A stretch of 64,000 nt of DNA from Lumbricus terrestris (Eukaryota; Annelida; Clitellata; Crassiclitellata; Lumbricidae), in contig OX457043.1 in assembly GCA_949752735.1 (NCBI GenBank), positions 3,769,867-3,833,866 of the forward strand, in the 5' to 3' direction. The notes beneath the pieces were generated by a model. The model was not told where the DNA came from. It was given only the letters and a program-made list of their open reading frames with translations, and made no database searches. The translations under genes and the position numbers were made by a program. Positions 1 to 20,300 of the stretch are shown here, piece by piece (positions within the stretch are counted from its first letter, which is position 1; each line of letters begins with the position of its first letter).

Positions 1-2700
1 TGGCTTTTTCTTCTCTTGGTTCTGCTGGTGACTTGCTCAGATTTTTACTAACGTTTGGGTAATTTATTAACGAGATATACAAGTTAGTTTAGATAACTTG
101 AATAGTTGGTAAGAGAAAGATATGGATAGGAGTAACATTTGTGGAGAAACTGGATCTTTAGATTTATTATTTTCTCAAGATTATCATCAAAACAGAAATG
201 CGAATCAGAGTCGGCAGGTGAAGAAAAAGCAAGACATCCAGATGTTTGGATGTCAACGAGAAGTACATGTAGCGAATTTTGAGGTGTTTCATAAGGAAAG
301 GAACAATTGAAAAACGTTGGTGGGTTGACAATTTAATGAATGGTAACTTGAACCAGTGTGGGGACAATTTTCATAGCTACCCAAACTGCATCCATCGAGA
401 TTTACATTTTTCCCCTCAAATTTGCACTTGTTTTTGAGCCACTGGTAATTGAAATAATAATAATGCAATTAAGAAGAAATATTTGGAATCCACTGAGCAT
501 ATGGTCCATGCTGTCGAGTGGGCAGTATTACCAGAGTGTAGAGAGAATAAAATAAATACTTGAAGTGGTACATGTCTGTGGACAGCAGAGAATAATACTC
601 TCATAATGCTTTTTCACAACTTGCATTGCGTCCAGGTGAACATCTTTTGTGTGTGGTCTGTGTCTCGCTGTCGTTATGCATTAAATACTTGTACAACACT
701 GTACATATGCACCACATACATGTTGTACATAAGCAGAGGGAAAGAAAGCCAGAGTCTGGCGGTTAGAGGTTGTAATTTATATGTTTATATGCGTTAACCA
801 TTCGAAGTGGGTTTTTTTTTGTCACTCTCTGTGCGTTTTTGTGTTTCCTTTTCTGTACAGATTATGCTTAGTGTCATTTGGGCGTATGTTAGTAATTGTT
901 TTCTTTTTCAGGCAATTGAATGTCGTGGCATTTGACGGTTAAGCGTATAAATGTATTTTGGTTTGATTTACAATAGAAATATTAACTTGGTATAGTGAAC
1001 ATTGTTATCACTAAATACCGTAGCTAGAATTTTATTTTCGTATTTATTTGCTTAGACCCATTTTATTATTATTTGCTTCGGTAGCAAGTGTGGTCCATCA
1101 TCCAACTGTTGTGATCCGAGTCTACTGCTTTACCCTTGTCTGTTTTCTTTTGCTTACCATGCGTAACTTGCCTTAAGTTATAGTTTTTCCATTCAACTTG
1201 CCTCATCTATTGGACTAATACTTTGGCCACGATTCCCTTTGAAGTTGCTTCAAATCAGACCTGCTTGACCTGCCTATTTTATGCCTGACCTGCGAAAAAT
1301 TCTTTGGCACTTTTACTTTATTCTTTTGATTTATTCGACCTGAATAACTTCCATGACCCTGGTGCGACCCCCTGCTGAAATTGTTTAGCTGGCGCTGCCA
1401 ATGCTTCAAATGTATATGCCATGTGCACTTACAATGTTGGTAGAGAAGTCCTTAGCTTGGATTAACCAAAGAGGGTGGTGTAATGACCCTGGGCAATCTG
1501 TTTGCAATGCAATAGGTTCTTTCAGGTAGTATAGCCTAAGCCTACTATAGAATTTAGTGATGGGATAAGCAGAGAAATAAAGTCAAGTCCAACGCGTCTA
1601 ATAGACCGGTCATTTCTGTAATGCTTTAAGAACGTGGCAAAGGCGATTAACAGTTCTAGCTTAAGGGATGGTAATGCTCTTCTATCTTGATATACACTAC
1701 AGATACCTGTACCGTACACATTGTAATGAGGGGTCATCACATGTACATTGTACAGTGCTTTCGAGTTTCAAGCAGAGGAAGTTATGGATGGGAGTAACAT
1801 TTGTGTAGAAACTTTGGCATGTGATCGCCCAAAGACTAGCAGGCATTATTTTCTTCTGAGACATTCAAATAACAGACCAAGACTTCCAAGACCAATTAGC
1901 TCTTAAACTATGAAATGACGTGCGATTTGTTAGTACCCTTTCCTTTGGTCTTATAATGTAACTTATTAATATTATTATTAGATCTTACCCTCTATCGAGC
2001 TCTATGGTCGTTCGGCCATGTTGGTCGAACGATCGTGCCTCTCTGTTATTATGGCAGATTTTTACGTCTGTGGCTTAACTCGCTCGTTTTTGTTCGGGTT
2101 TTCTGATGTTTACCGATGTCGAGTCTCGAGTTTCTGACTTTTCTTCATCTGTGTTGTATGCGTTTGGACGGGATATTGATTATAAATTTTGACGTTCAAC
2201 TCTCGCCATGCGGTTCCTCTTTGGACTGGTCCATTACGCTCAACATCAAGGGGTTCCAGGTTCGTCATTATTGGAGCGTCATTATCCATGGCCGAACGTT
2301 TGCTCACACGAACGGGAAAAGAAAGGATCTGCACTTTTATTAACCAAAGACCGTACCGTAGTAGCGCCACGTTTCCAGCGTTGTGCTACCCGTCGCTGCT
2401 CTTCGGACTTATGCATCTCGACCCTGTAAACACTGAAATTACTGTTCAACTTCCATCATCGGCACGAGTAACTGTCAGCTGAACTCTTCGTGTAGCCAAC
2501 GTGTAGGAGTTCGTCGATGGCGACTTGTGCTTCTCGAGCGGAGTTTTGCCTAAGAATAACTCTGTCGTTGTGACTTTACCATCAGTAGGCTAGAGCTATG
2601 AGCGGGCGCCGTTGATGGCTGCCATATTTGTCCTGTATTTGTTCTTTATGTATTGTGTTTTGTATGCTTGTAAATCAGAGTGCGTTTGCAGCTGATACAT
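1..2700. other. non-coding stretch, no gene recognised (also 51672-54371)
   Basis: No exon or known family recognised. It may hold UTR or intergenic DNA. Visible items: a 30-base near-repeat beginning ATGGAT at 122 and 1785, an imperfect 12-bp stem hairpin at about 2006-2034 (ggtcgttcg paired with cgaacgatc), and an open frame at 2208-2429 with no recognisable product. Confidence 0.5.
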
Positions 2701-2707
2701 TAAAGAA

Positions 2708-2990
2708 TATACTTACTTACTTACTTACTACCTTAGACCTTCCCGTGCAGATGATCTGCACATCGGGCAATGCAGTTTCTCCACTCCACTTTGTTCATCG
2801 CATGCATCTCAACAGCATCGTTCCATGTCAACTCCAGACCTTGCAGATCCTCTCGCACAGTCTCCATCCAGTTCTTCCTTGGCCTTCCCCTACCACGTCC
2901 TCCTTTCGGAGTCCAAATTGTTGCTTGTTTTGCTCTTCTGTTTTGTTCCATTCTTGCTACATGTCCCATCTACTTTAGTCACCTCTTTCT
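2708..2990 (-). mobile_element. RTE-like LINE, 3' end of reverse transcriptase ORF
   Basis: The minus strand reads GHVARMEQNRRAKQATIWTP, GRGRGRPRKNWMETVREDL and ends near IARCADHLHGK. This is the highly repeated C-terminus of RTE-type non-LTR retrotransposon ORFs in animals. A (TAAG)n tail at about 2708-2725 marks its 3' end. 5' truncated and non-functional. Confidence 0.85.
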
Positions 2991-2999
2991 GATGTTAAT

Positions 3000-5100
3000 C
3001 CATATTATTATTATTACTGTTATTGTAAATATTATTATTATTACTACTACTATTATTATTATCAAGTAGACAGAGAGCTTGCAAAGTTCCTCTAAAACAC
3101 CAGTGTTGAAAAAGTTTTATTTCTGACAAGCAGTTGCGTTGAGACAAATTTGTAAACTCGTACAAAGGAAACATTTGTTCATAAAAGCCATACATGATTC
3201 TAGTTACACGATTACAATAGGAGTCCCGAAACAGAGGTCGTCCAAAAAGTAGCTTCATAAAAGGGTTTCATCATTCAGGTGCAGGCAAATGGGGAGAGTC
3301 ACAAGTAGATTATCAACAGAGTACACCCTCTATGAATGACCTCTTAAAATACTTTCAATATGATGCAAATTTCGAAATAGCAACAATAATGCATTCAGTA
3401 GATACATTCAGAACCCAGGAGAGGATTTTTGCCACTCCAATGTTTATGTACTGTTACAAAAATGTTAAACTTCTAATTTTTCTTTCCGAAACAGCACTAG
3501 ACACTTGAAAGTTGAAAGGACACGAAAAAGCACAAAAAACTAAAATGCTTAAACATCATAATTATACTGTCATCGTTGTTGTCTATGATCGTTTTGCCTT
3601 TGGTTTTAAACTAAATCGAAGTCATTTTTACTGTTTTCCTCCGTCTGGAATGTGCCTCCCATGCCACATGATGGCATTGCTTGCTTCTGTAATAATTATG
3701 TGATTATGGACAACACTCTTTCAGCCAAACCTTTTTGTGAAGCAAGGTTTTCAAAACGATCAGATATAAATGACTACTGCATGCAATTGCACACTCTGAT
3801 AAATGTTCAGTGCCTTTGAAGTCTTTAGTTTAGATAAAATAATACAACATGCAAAAACAATTCCCTGACTGAATCGAGTCCAAAGAAGATAACTTCTTAT
3901 GTGCTGGTCATCATTTTTTGCTTGCCTACCCAACCATCTATCTATACAATATAATTCAATACCATGCTTTGCCTGCTTGGGCCCATCAGTTTAGCACTGC
4001 CTTCCCCAGTCAATAACATAGTGTTTAATTATAATTACAATTACGTTTGATATTACCCTCATTAATTCCAAAGTTTAGAAGTGCATACACATCCCCAAAC
4101 AATATAGAGCATCTACAGTACTGAATGAAGAACCTGCCCTACTAGGTCCATTACACAGCAATAAACTACCTGACTAAAATTAATACTAATGGTGTTGCAA
4201 ATCGATTGCTCTAACCCCACCTGTATTGGAAGAGCAACCCCCCACTCTGACCAACTAAATATTATTGGAAATCAGCAACCCCAGCTTATATCCCAAACTT
4301 ACTTTAAACCCCTGCTGTTGAAGATCGTTCTCCAAACCCCACCATTGATAGACACCAACACAATCACAATGAGAGATATGATTTCAACTTGGCATTTTCC
4401 ATAGATTATGATTTTTGATTGCAATTTCACTCTAAGCAGCGATTTCCTTATTATTACACTGATACACACAATTATGATTAACTGATATCATGGCATTATG
4501 ATCATTGTGACACACACGTCATCTGATTATCTTATTAAACCATCATTAGACCAATGTCACTCGTCCAATCAGCCACAACGTCATACAGACGAGTCTCTAC
4601 ATCAAAATCTGTCAAACCAACCACGACCAGCAACAGAAAATTCCAAGTCCTTAGACAAAGCAGTCACAGGGTCCATAAATCTTTAGGCATGATGAATAAA
4701 AAAATTGACATAATAAAAGTGCGGGTATGTGTCATACAACCGTGCAATAATTATTACAATATTGATATATACAATTATGATTGATATATATATATATACA
4801 ATTATGATTTCATTCAGTTGTAAGTTTAAAAGAAAAGTATATTTAGAAAGTCATACATCATAGACTTTGTTCAACTGCTATTGGGCCCCAAAAGTCGCCG
4901 AGCATTTTTCCCTTGTCTTCCAAGAACTGGGCGGGCCTGTAACCAAGCCTGTGTATTAGCTGGGACCCACATGGAGAGCTTCTAACAAGACCCATATGGG
5001 AATGGGTCCTTCACGTGGCATGCAGACAGCGAAATTAATGCGCTTTCCCATCTGATTTTACAACACCAAAATACAATATCAGACGGTGCTACACAGCAAA
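3000..5100. other. AT-rich non-coding stretch (also 54671-56771)
   Basis: Contains ATT-type simple repeats near 3001-3062 and AT-rich repeats with ACAATTATGATT near 4765-4810. No exon or known element recognised. Confidence 0.5.
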
Positions 5101-5113
5101 CCATTATCACAAG

Positions 5114-5619
5114 ACAGTGTTTAATCTAGACGTCTCTGAGGGGGAAGTTCCCCCCCCAGGTATAGCACCCCTACCTGGAAAAATCTTGTGCTGTTGTTAA
5201 CAAGTATATAGGCAATATTCCCCCATCAGAATTTTTTTATAGTATTAGTAGGATTCCAACCCCCCCAGAAAATGGGAAGACAGGTCATGTTCACATCATG
5301 CAGGAATAAAATGTGTTGGTTTTTGGAAAATTTTAAGAGAAAATCAGATATCAAAGCTCAGAGACGAGTATGCTTTTATTTTCGAAAGTGTAAAAGAAAC
5401 TGCAAAAAGGTCATTAAATTTTAAGGCACGGAATTTACTATCTTTTCCAGAAAATGTAAGGATGAAAGACTAAAAAAAAATTACCAGTCAAAGGTGTCAG
5501 CGGTGTCTGGAAAATTACAACACCAAAATACAATTCAGCAGTTGCCACCTGCCCACCCAACGCCCCCCAGAAACCTGAATTTCCCACCCCCAAAAGCAGG
5601 GGACTAGATTAAACACTGT
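5114..5619. mobile_element. hAT-like MITE with TIRs and 7-bp target duplication
   Basis: Starts ACAGTGTTTAATCTAG and ends CTAGATTAAACACTGT, perfect inverted termini of 16 bases. It is flanked by TCACAAG at 5107-5113 and 5620-5626. The 506-bp interior has C-runs and no ORF. Termini beginning CAGTG and a 7-8 bp duplication fit hAT elements. It lies 177 bases past the ACAP stop, probably in the 3' UTR. Confidence 0.8.
5375..5380 (-). promoter_or_regulatory. candidate ACAP poly(A) signal AATAAA
   Basis: First AATAAA on the minus strand after the ACAP stop, about 415 bases downstream and inside the MITE. Use of this site is an inference. The duplicate lies at 57046-57051. Confidence 0.35.
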
Positions 5620-5795
5620 TCACAAGGTAGTGTACATCAATTCCTCACTGTGATACGATCCAAACACACTTCAATCCAACCGACCTATTTTCCGTATCGA
5701 CATACAGATTAGGCGTGGATAATAAATATATTGGCGAATGAATAATACGACACGAGCCATGGGATCAGGGTCTGGCCAGTTTACGAAATAATTCG

Positions 5796-14474
<8,679 letters not shown>

Positions 14475-14479
14475 CTGAA

Positions 14480-15720
14480 AGAACACAAATTTTAAGAATA
14501 TAAAATATTATTTTAAAAAAATATTTGGAGAAAAAAAGAGAGGAGGTGGATATGTTGCTATGGTGGGTCTTGGAAGTTTTGAAGGCGGAGGTAAGGCATG
14601 TCAGAGGGGTTTAGGGTAGGGTAACTTTTGGCATAAAGAACGTATGGGTGCTGAATCACTTCCCGCTACCCTCCAAAGGGTTGACTCAGTCTTCCCTCCG
14701 CAGATGGTTTTTCGTTAGATGCAATTGACGCCTTGCACAGATGGCAATCCGTTAAATTTGACTCCTGTAGCAACTCGTGATCAACCATTCATACCATGAA
14801 TTGTAATCACAATGCTGTGTTAGATCAAAAACAAAGGCATTTTAAGTTAATAAGAAGCCATCTATTTCATCAGGTAGTATGTTCTGATTAAAACACTATC
14901 ATCATAATTATTAATTAGTAACTTATATATACATAAAAACATATATGTACATACGAACATACATATTACATAACACATATATAGATACATATATCCTACT
15001 AAATTGTACAACACCTTTAACAAACTTCTCCGAAAGGTTCTGTGCCAATTTAGTCGACACTACCTTGCATACTTACTGTTGTAATTACCATAGCATTGCA
15101 AATGAATAAACAAAAATAAAAGCCAACAAGTCAACAGAAGAGGATGAGGATTTCATTCAGAAACCGAAAAAGTAGGCAAACTAACAAATAAACCAATTAG
15201 TTACTGAAATAAACCATAAACTAATTAATTAATGAGAGAAAATCTACAGGAAACCAGACCAAACAGCAAAAACAACAGCAAACTATCAGCAATTCATAAG
15301 TGCACTGCAAACTCCTTATACTATCACCTCCCTTGAGAGCTGTGACGTCAATAGCCATGTTTTGGCAGAAGTGCAAGAAGTTGCACAAAATTTAAATTTC
15401 TGAAGATGCATCAAATTTGGAAGCCACAGTCCTGACCACAATTATATTAAAAAGCATTTAACGGATGTGACATCAGAATGTTGACTCATATCATGGAAAA
15501 GGTGTACAGTACAAGACAGTGATAAAATTGTTGAAGATGCATGAAGCAGAGGCCTGGGCAGTGATATGGAGAGAAGTTACTGGAAAGAAGGGAGTTGAGA
15601 ATGCTGCAGTGGATACCTGGAATCTTACTGAGGGAAAAGAAACAAAACAAGGAGTGGAATGTCTTACTAATAAAATACGAGAGGTATTAGGCTCCACTGA
15701 GATACATATTGTATAAGGAG
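14480..15720. other. non-coding stretch at the inferred junction, left part
   Basis: Searched on both strands for BAR-domain exons of ACAP and early GLUT exons; none recognised. Two overlapping short open frames near 15491-15934 have no known product. Probably ACAP intron sequence ending at an unseen breakpoint. Confidence 0.5.
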
Positions 15721-15754
15721 TCTCCGGTGAACATCTATATAAATAAAGAGAAGA

Positions 15755-16885
15755 TTCTGTCTGTCTGTCTGTCTGTCTGTTTAACCGGAATGCATTTCCA
15801 CAGTTTTTGAGCTTTTCACTCCAAACCTTCACTACTGTGTAGGTCTCGGCACGAGACACAAAGTCGAGGGGTTGGCGATTCTCTACCACCATGGGGGTCA
15901 GGGTGGGGGGCGAAACCCACCCCATTTTTTTCAAAAAAATTTAGCCATTCAAATGAATTTTTTTCCCTAGATAAAGGGCCGTCAGAACCACCCGGATCAG
16001 TAGTTGGTTAATCTCTACCACCAAGGGGGCCAGAGTGGGGGCGAAAACATTAAGACGGTTAAACACCTTCTTAAGCGTTTGCATGGTCATTATATTAATG
16101 GCGAGAGCTGCTTTCGTGATTTTCACGAAAATCCTAATTTCACGGGTGGCGTACTGGTGCAGGTCGTGAGGTGGGGAAGATGGTAATGGTGGGAGAGGGT
16201 TGGGTGGGGGGGTGAGGGAGGATGGGGTGAGGGGGTAAATTTTTCCCGAAAACCCTAATTTCACGGGTGGTGTACTGGTGCAGGTCGGTGTGGTGGGGTG
16301 AGGTGGGGAAGAGGGTAGGGATGAGGGGAGGGTTGGGTGGGGGCGAGGGGGATGGAGTGAGGGGGTAAATTTTTCCCGAAAACCCTAATTTCACGGGTGG
16401 CGTACTGGTGGAGGTCGTAGTGTGGTTGGGTGGGGTAGAGCGTGTATGGAGGGGTGGGGGTGGAGGAATTTATCCCCAAATCCAAATTTCACGGGTGGCG
16501 TACCGGTGGGGGTCGGAATGCGGTGGGTAGTTGTGGGGTGGGGGATGGTAGGGTGGGTGGGGTGGGGGTGGAGGGTGGGGTTGAGGGGGTTGGGATCGTG
16601 GTGGGCCGGGTGGAGTGGGGGTGGCGGGTGGAATGGAGGGTGGGGTGAGGGTGGAGGGGTGAGGGGTGGGCGAGGGTGGTGATGTGTGGGAGGCGGGTTG
16701 GATGGGGTGGGGGTTGGGGTGGAGGGGTGAGGTGGAGGGTGGGTTGGGGTGTGGGTGGGGTGTGGGCTGAGGTGGAGGGGTGAGGGTGGGTTGGAAGGTT
16801 GGGGGGAGTGGAGGGGTGAGGGGTGGGTGTAGGGGATGGGGTGGGAGTTGGGTTGGGGTGGACTGCGGTAAGTGTCGGTGATTTT
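15755..16885. repeat. G-rich minisatellite block at the inferred junction
   Basis: Begins with (TCTG)n at about 15757-15780. Four units containing TTTCACGGGTGGCGTAC-type blocks follow at about 16138, 16259, 16390 and 16489 (spacing about 100-130 bases), then 350 bases of GGGTGG-rich DNA to 16860. Related blocks occur at 30484. Long open frames here are composition artefacts. Confidence 0.75.
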
Positions 16886-17007
16886 ATCTCCCAGAAGGGC
16901 ACTTTAATTCACATCGTGTTAGTGAATTAATCTGGTGCTGATTGCTATAATTTTAATCGATCACTCGCTAATCTTAATTGGTTAAATTTGATTAATTTGG
17001 TGTAGTT

Positions 17008-17190
17008 TAAGTAAGCATGAAAAGCTGTCAAAAATGTGGTCACTGACTTAGTACCTTACTATTTTATTTATGCAAAAAGAACAATGAAACTGTTCAATGC
17101 AATTTAAACAATTGATTTTGTTGCCATCTTAGATTTTTCCATCAGCGTTGCCATTTGCCTCAAAATGCAAAATGATCAGTTAATTTTAGG
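17008..17190. repeat. dispersed repeat, GLUT intron copy
   Basis: Relative of 12190-12350; its right end lies about 24 bases before the first GLUT exon in the window and overlaps the region holding the splice acceptor tract. Confidence 0.6.
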
Positions 17191-17213
17191 TTGACGTTTC
17201 TTCTCTCTTGCAG

Positions 17214-17354
17214 GCATTGCTACACAGTTGGCTCCGATGTATCTGCTGGAGATCGCTCCATTCAACCTGAAGGGTGCTTTTGGAACGGCCAACCAGCTCT
17301 TCATTACGATCGGGATATTCATCGGCAGTATCTTTGGCCTCAGAGAAATTCTTG
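17214..17354 (+). CDS. SLC2A: GLUT exon: end of TM4 and TM5
   Basis: Acceptor cttgcAG. Reads [20 protein letters not shown] and [19 protein letters not shown], ending LREILG across the donor GTAAGC. The first two bases complete a Gly codon, so an upstream exon must exist. Confidence 0.95.
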
Positions 17355-20300
17355 GTAAGCCAATGCGATCTAATCTAATCTTAGTAATTTTATAGCCCCT
17401 CTGTTGCAATAATCATCTGTCAGTTGTTAGTTGCTTGATATTTGGAAAGTCCTCACAGAATTTTGATTTGATTGTAAATGTTATCTTGAATGAATTGTAA
17501 CAGCTGTTACGGGTATTCTTCTGTGAGTTCTTCTGACTTCTCAGGAGTTCTTATCCTGTCTCAATTTACAGCCTACCTGCATAGGCTCCTCACTATGGAA
17601 TAGACTCCTCCCCACCCCACCCTCCCCACCCCAATCAGTTCACTTTACCATCATAACTACTCGTCTTTCTATCACTTCAAATTCTGTCTTTTCTTTTGGT
17701 GTTGCTCGCTTTCGGAGAAAGCTCTTCTGAAAGGCTGAACATTACTGAGAGAAGCACTTTATAAAGGATCAAATACAAAACAATACAATATTATACAGTG
17801 TTCTGTGTTGCTAGAACTTTATTGTCCAGCTCGTAAGATCTTATCATGTGTCCATTTAAAATTTCAGTTGATGAATCTTGAAATATCGATTTATGTTGGC
17901 ATCTACACGTTTTGCCTGTTTGATGCTTTAGGTACGGAGACTGGTTGGCCCTACCTGTTGCTATTGAACATCGTTCCAGCTGCCGTCTGCCTTGTCTGTC
18001 TGCCCTGCCTCCCTGACAGTCCAAGGTACCTGATGCTGTCCAAGAGAAACAGAGAGGCGGCTGAAAAAGGTAGATTTATGCACGACATGCTAACACTTCT
18101 TCCAGAATTCTAATTGTGAATGCATAATGGATAGATCACCTCTTTTGGAAACCTCACCAGGATGCATGATGAAACGGAAACATTATATGGCATATCATGT
18201 ATTCATGTGCATGTCATATATATGCATCAATTTTATATATTCCAGACAGATAGGTGCCTTTACGGCTACTGCTACTTTACTTTATTTAAAAAAATGTTTT
18301 TATTACATTATTATTACTATACTTATCTATATTATTATTTCTGTGTTTTATTAAATTTTTGACATGTAACCAGGTGCGGTGTGTCACCAGGAGTTGTCTG
18401 ATTTTCAATTAAACGAATATACAATACAATACTTTATATGTATGCATGACATTGCATGTATGTATAATTGTATATACGTGTTGGGTGAGTCGTTTGCATG
18501 ACATGTAATAATTGATGTGATTCCATTTTCCAGCACTCCAATACATCCGTCAACAGTCGGATGTGACAGCCGACCTGGAGGAGATGGAGACAGAACTGTC
18601 GGACTCGAGCAGCGGAGAGAATGGAAAGAAGTCGGAGGAGAGCTACACGATGTTACGTCTGCTGCGAACGAAAAATCTTCGAATGCCGCTCTTTGTGGCT
18701 GTCTTTCTCCAAGTCATTCAACAACTGTCTGGAATTAACGCTGTAAGGGATTTATTCTATTTGTTTATTTTATTTGCTTAAATTGTTTTTACTGTGTTTT
18801 ATTTGTTTGTTGTTTAACAAGTGACTGTTGCATTAAACAGTAAATTCGTTTGTTCATCTGCATATGAAATCTGTGAAGATATTATTATTTGAATTTTTTA
18901 TTAATTACAGTAATTGGTATTATTCCAATCTTTGGATTGATGTTGATGTCTCTTAAATGGTGAGAAAACTACACCAGCCATAATGAACGTGTGTTTTTTA
19001 TTTTTATTATTATTATTATTGTTGTCGTTATTAGTATTATTCTTTTGTTATTATTGTTACTACATATGCTTAAAATAATAATACTAGTTTCTTTTCTATA
19101 TAATTATGTAAAACAAGATGTTTCGACATTTCTAAAGTCACTTCAGCATATTATATACATGTAATGGATGCATGTTTTGTTTTGTTTAGATCTTCTTCTA
19201 TTCAACCGGTATTTACGCAAATGCCGGTGTTCCAGCGTTTGCCATTCAGTACGCAGTTCTTGTGACGAATGCCATCAACGTCATCATGACCATCGTTGCT
19301 GTAAGAACATTTTTCGTCTTTATGACACTTAATCATCTGTTTCCTTTTATCACAATACATTAGCTTTTTCCTTCACGATGTTTCTCTTGGTGACGATTTA
19401 TTAGCTTTTTACGTTTATGGCAATTGTTTGATTAGCTTGGATCACTTCATGGCTGTCGATTAACTTATGCCCTTCATGACAGCGATTAGCTTTTTACCAT
19501 CATGATTATCTTTTACACTTCATGAATAGCTTATCTCTTGATGACAGTTTGATTAAGTTTATTTTTTGATTAATCCTTTTCCTCGTCATGATATCAGGTG
19601 ATTAGACTGTTTGTACTTTCTCCCAGGTGATTTAAAGCAGTTGTGTTTCTTTTCCTAGGTGCCCATTATGGATAAAGCTGGTCGTCGTCCTCTCCTTCTG
19701 TACCCAATGATTGTGATGGTCATCATACTTGCCGTCATCACCATGGCTCTCAGTCTACAGGTTTGATCAGATTTTGAACGTATTTTTTGTTAGTTTGAAG
19801 TCATCATTTTTTGTCAGAATTTACCTCAACATCATCATGTTGTAAATATAGGGATGTAATTTATTATTGTTTATTGGTATTGATCAGTTTCAGTGTGTAT
19901 TATTATTATTATTATTATTATGATCATTATTAAAATCATTTTAGCATGCTCAGGGTGATGCGGAGATGAGAATTGAAGGCACGATTAAATGTGTATATTA
20001 GGTGCTCAGAAATGCAAATTGAAGATGCTTCATATATTATTATATGTATATAAAAGTATATATAAATACATTAATATATATTATATTATATTATATATAT
20101 ATATATATATATACAAATCTATGTATGGACTTCATACATTGATATTTGAGTCTATGTATACGTGTCTGATATATTTTTCTGTCTGATTTCCTTTCAGGTT
20201 AAACTTGCGTGGATGAGTTACATAAGCATAGCCTGCGTTATCGGCTACGTCGTCTGCTTTGCTGTTGGTCTTGGTAAGTTACAGCTTGTTTAAAGCAAAT

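Noticed and set aside
2110..2482. Overlapping frames of 73-97 residues on both strands (also 53781-54153)
   Set aside because: No recognisable domain, no splice context and mutually overlapping; treated as unassigned sequence.
14480..17200. BAR-domain exons of ACAP or first exons of GLUT
   Set aside because: Searched by eye on both strands; no segment with matching motifs and splice sites was found. Very short or divergent exons cannot be excluded.
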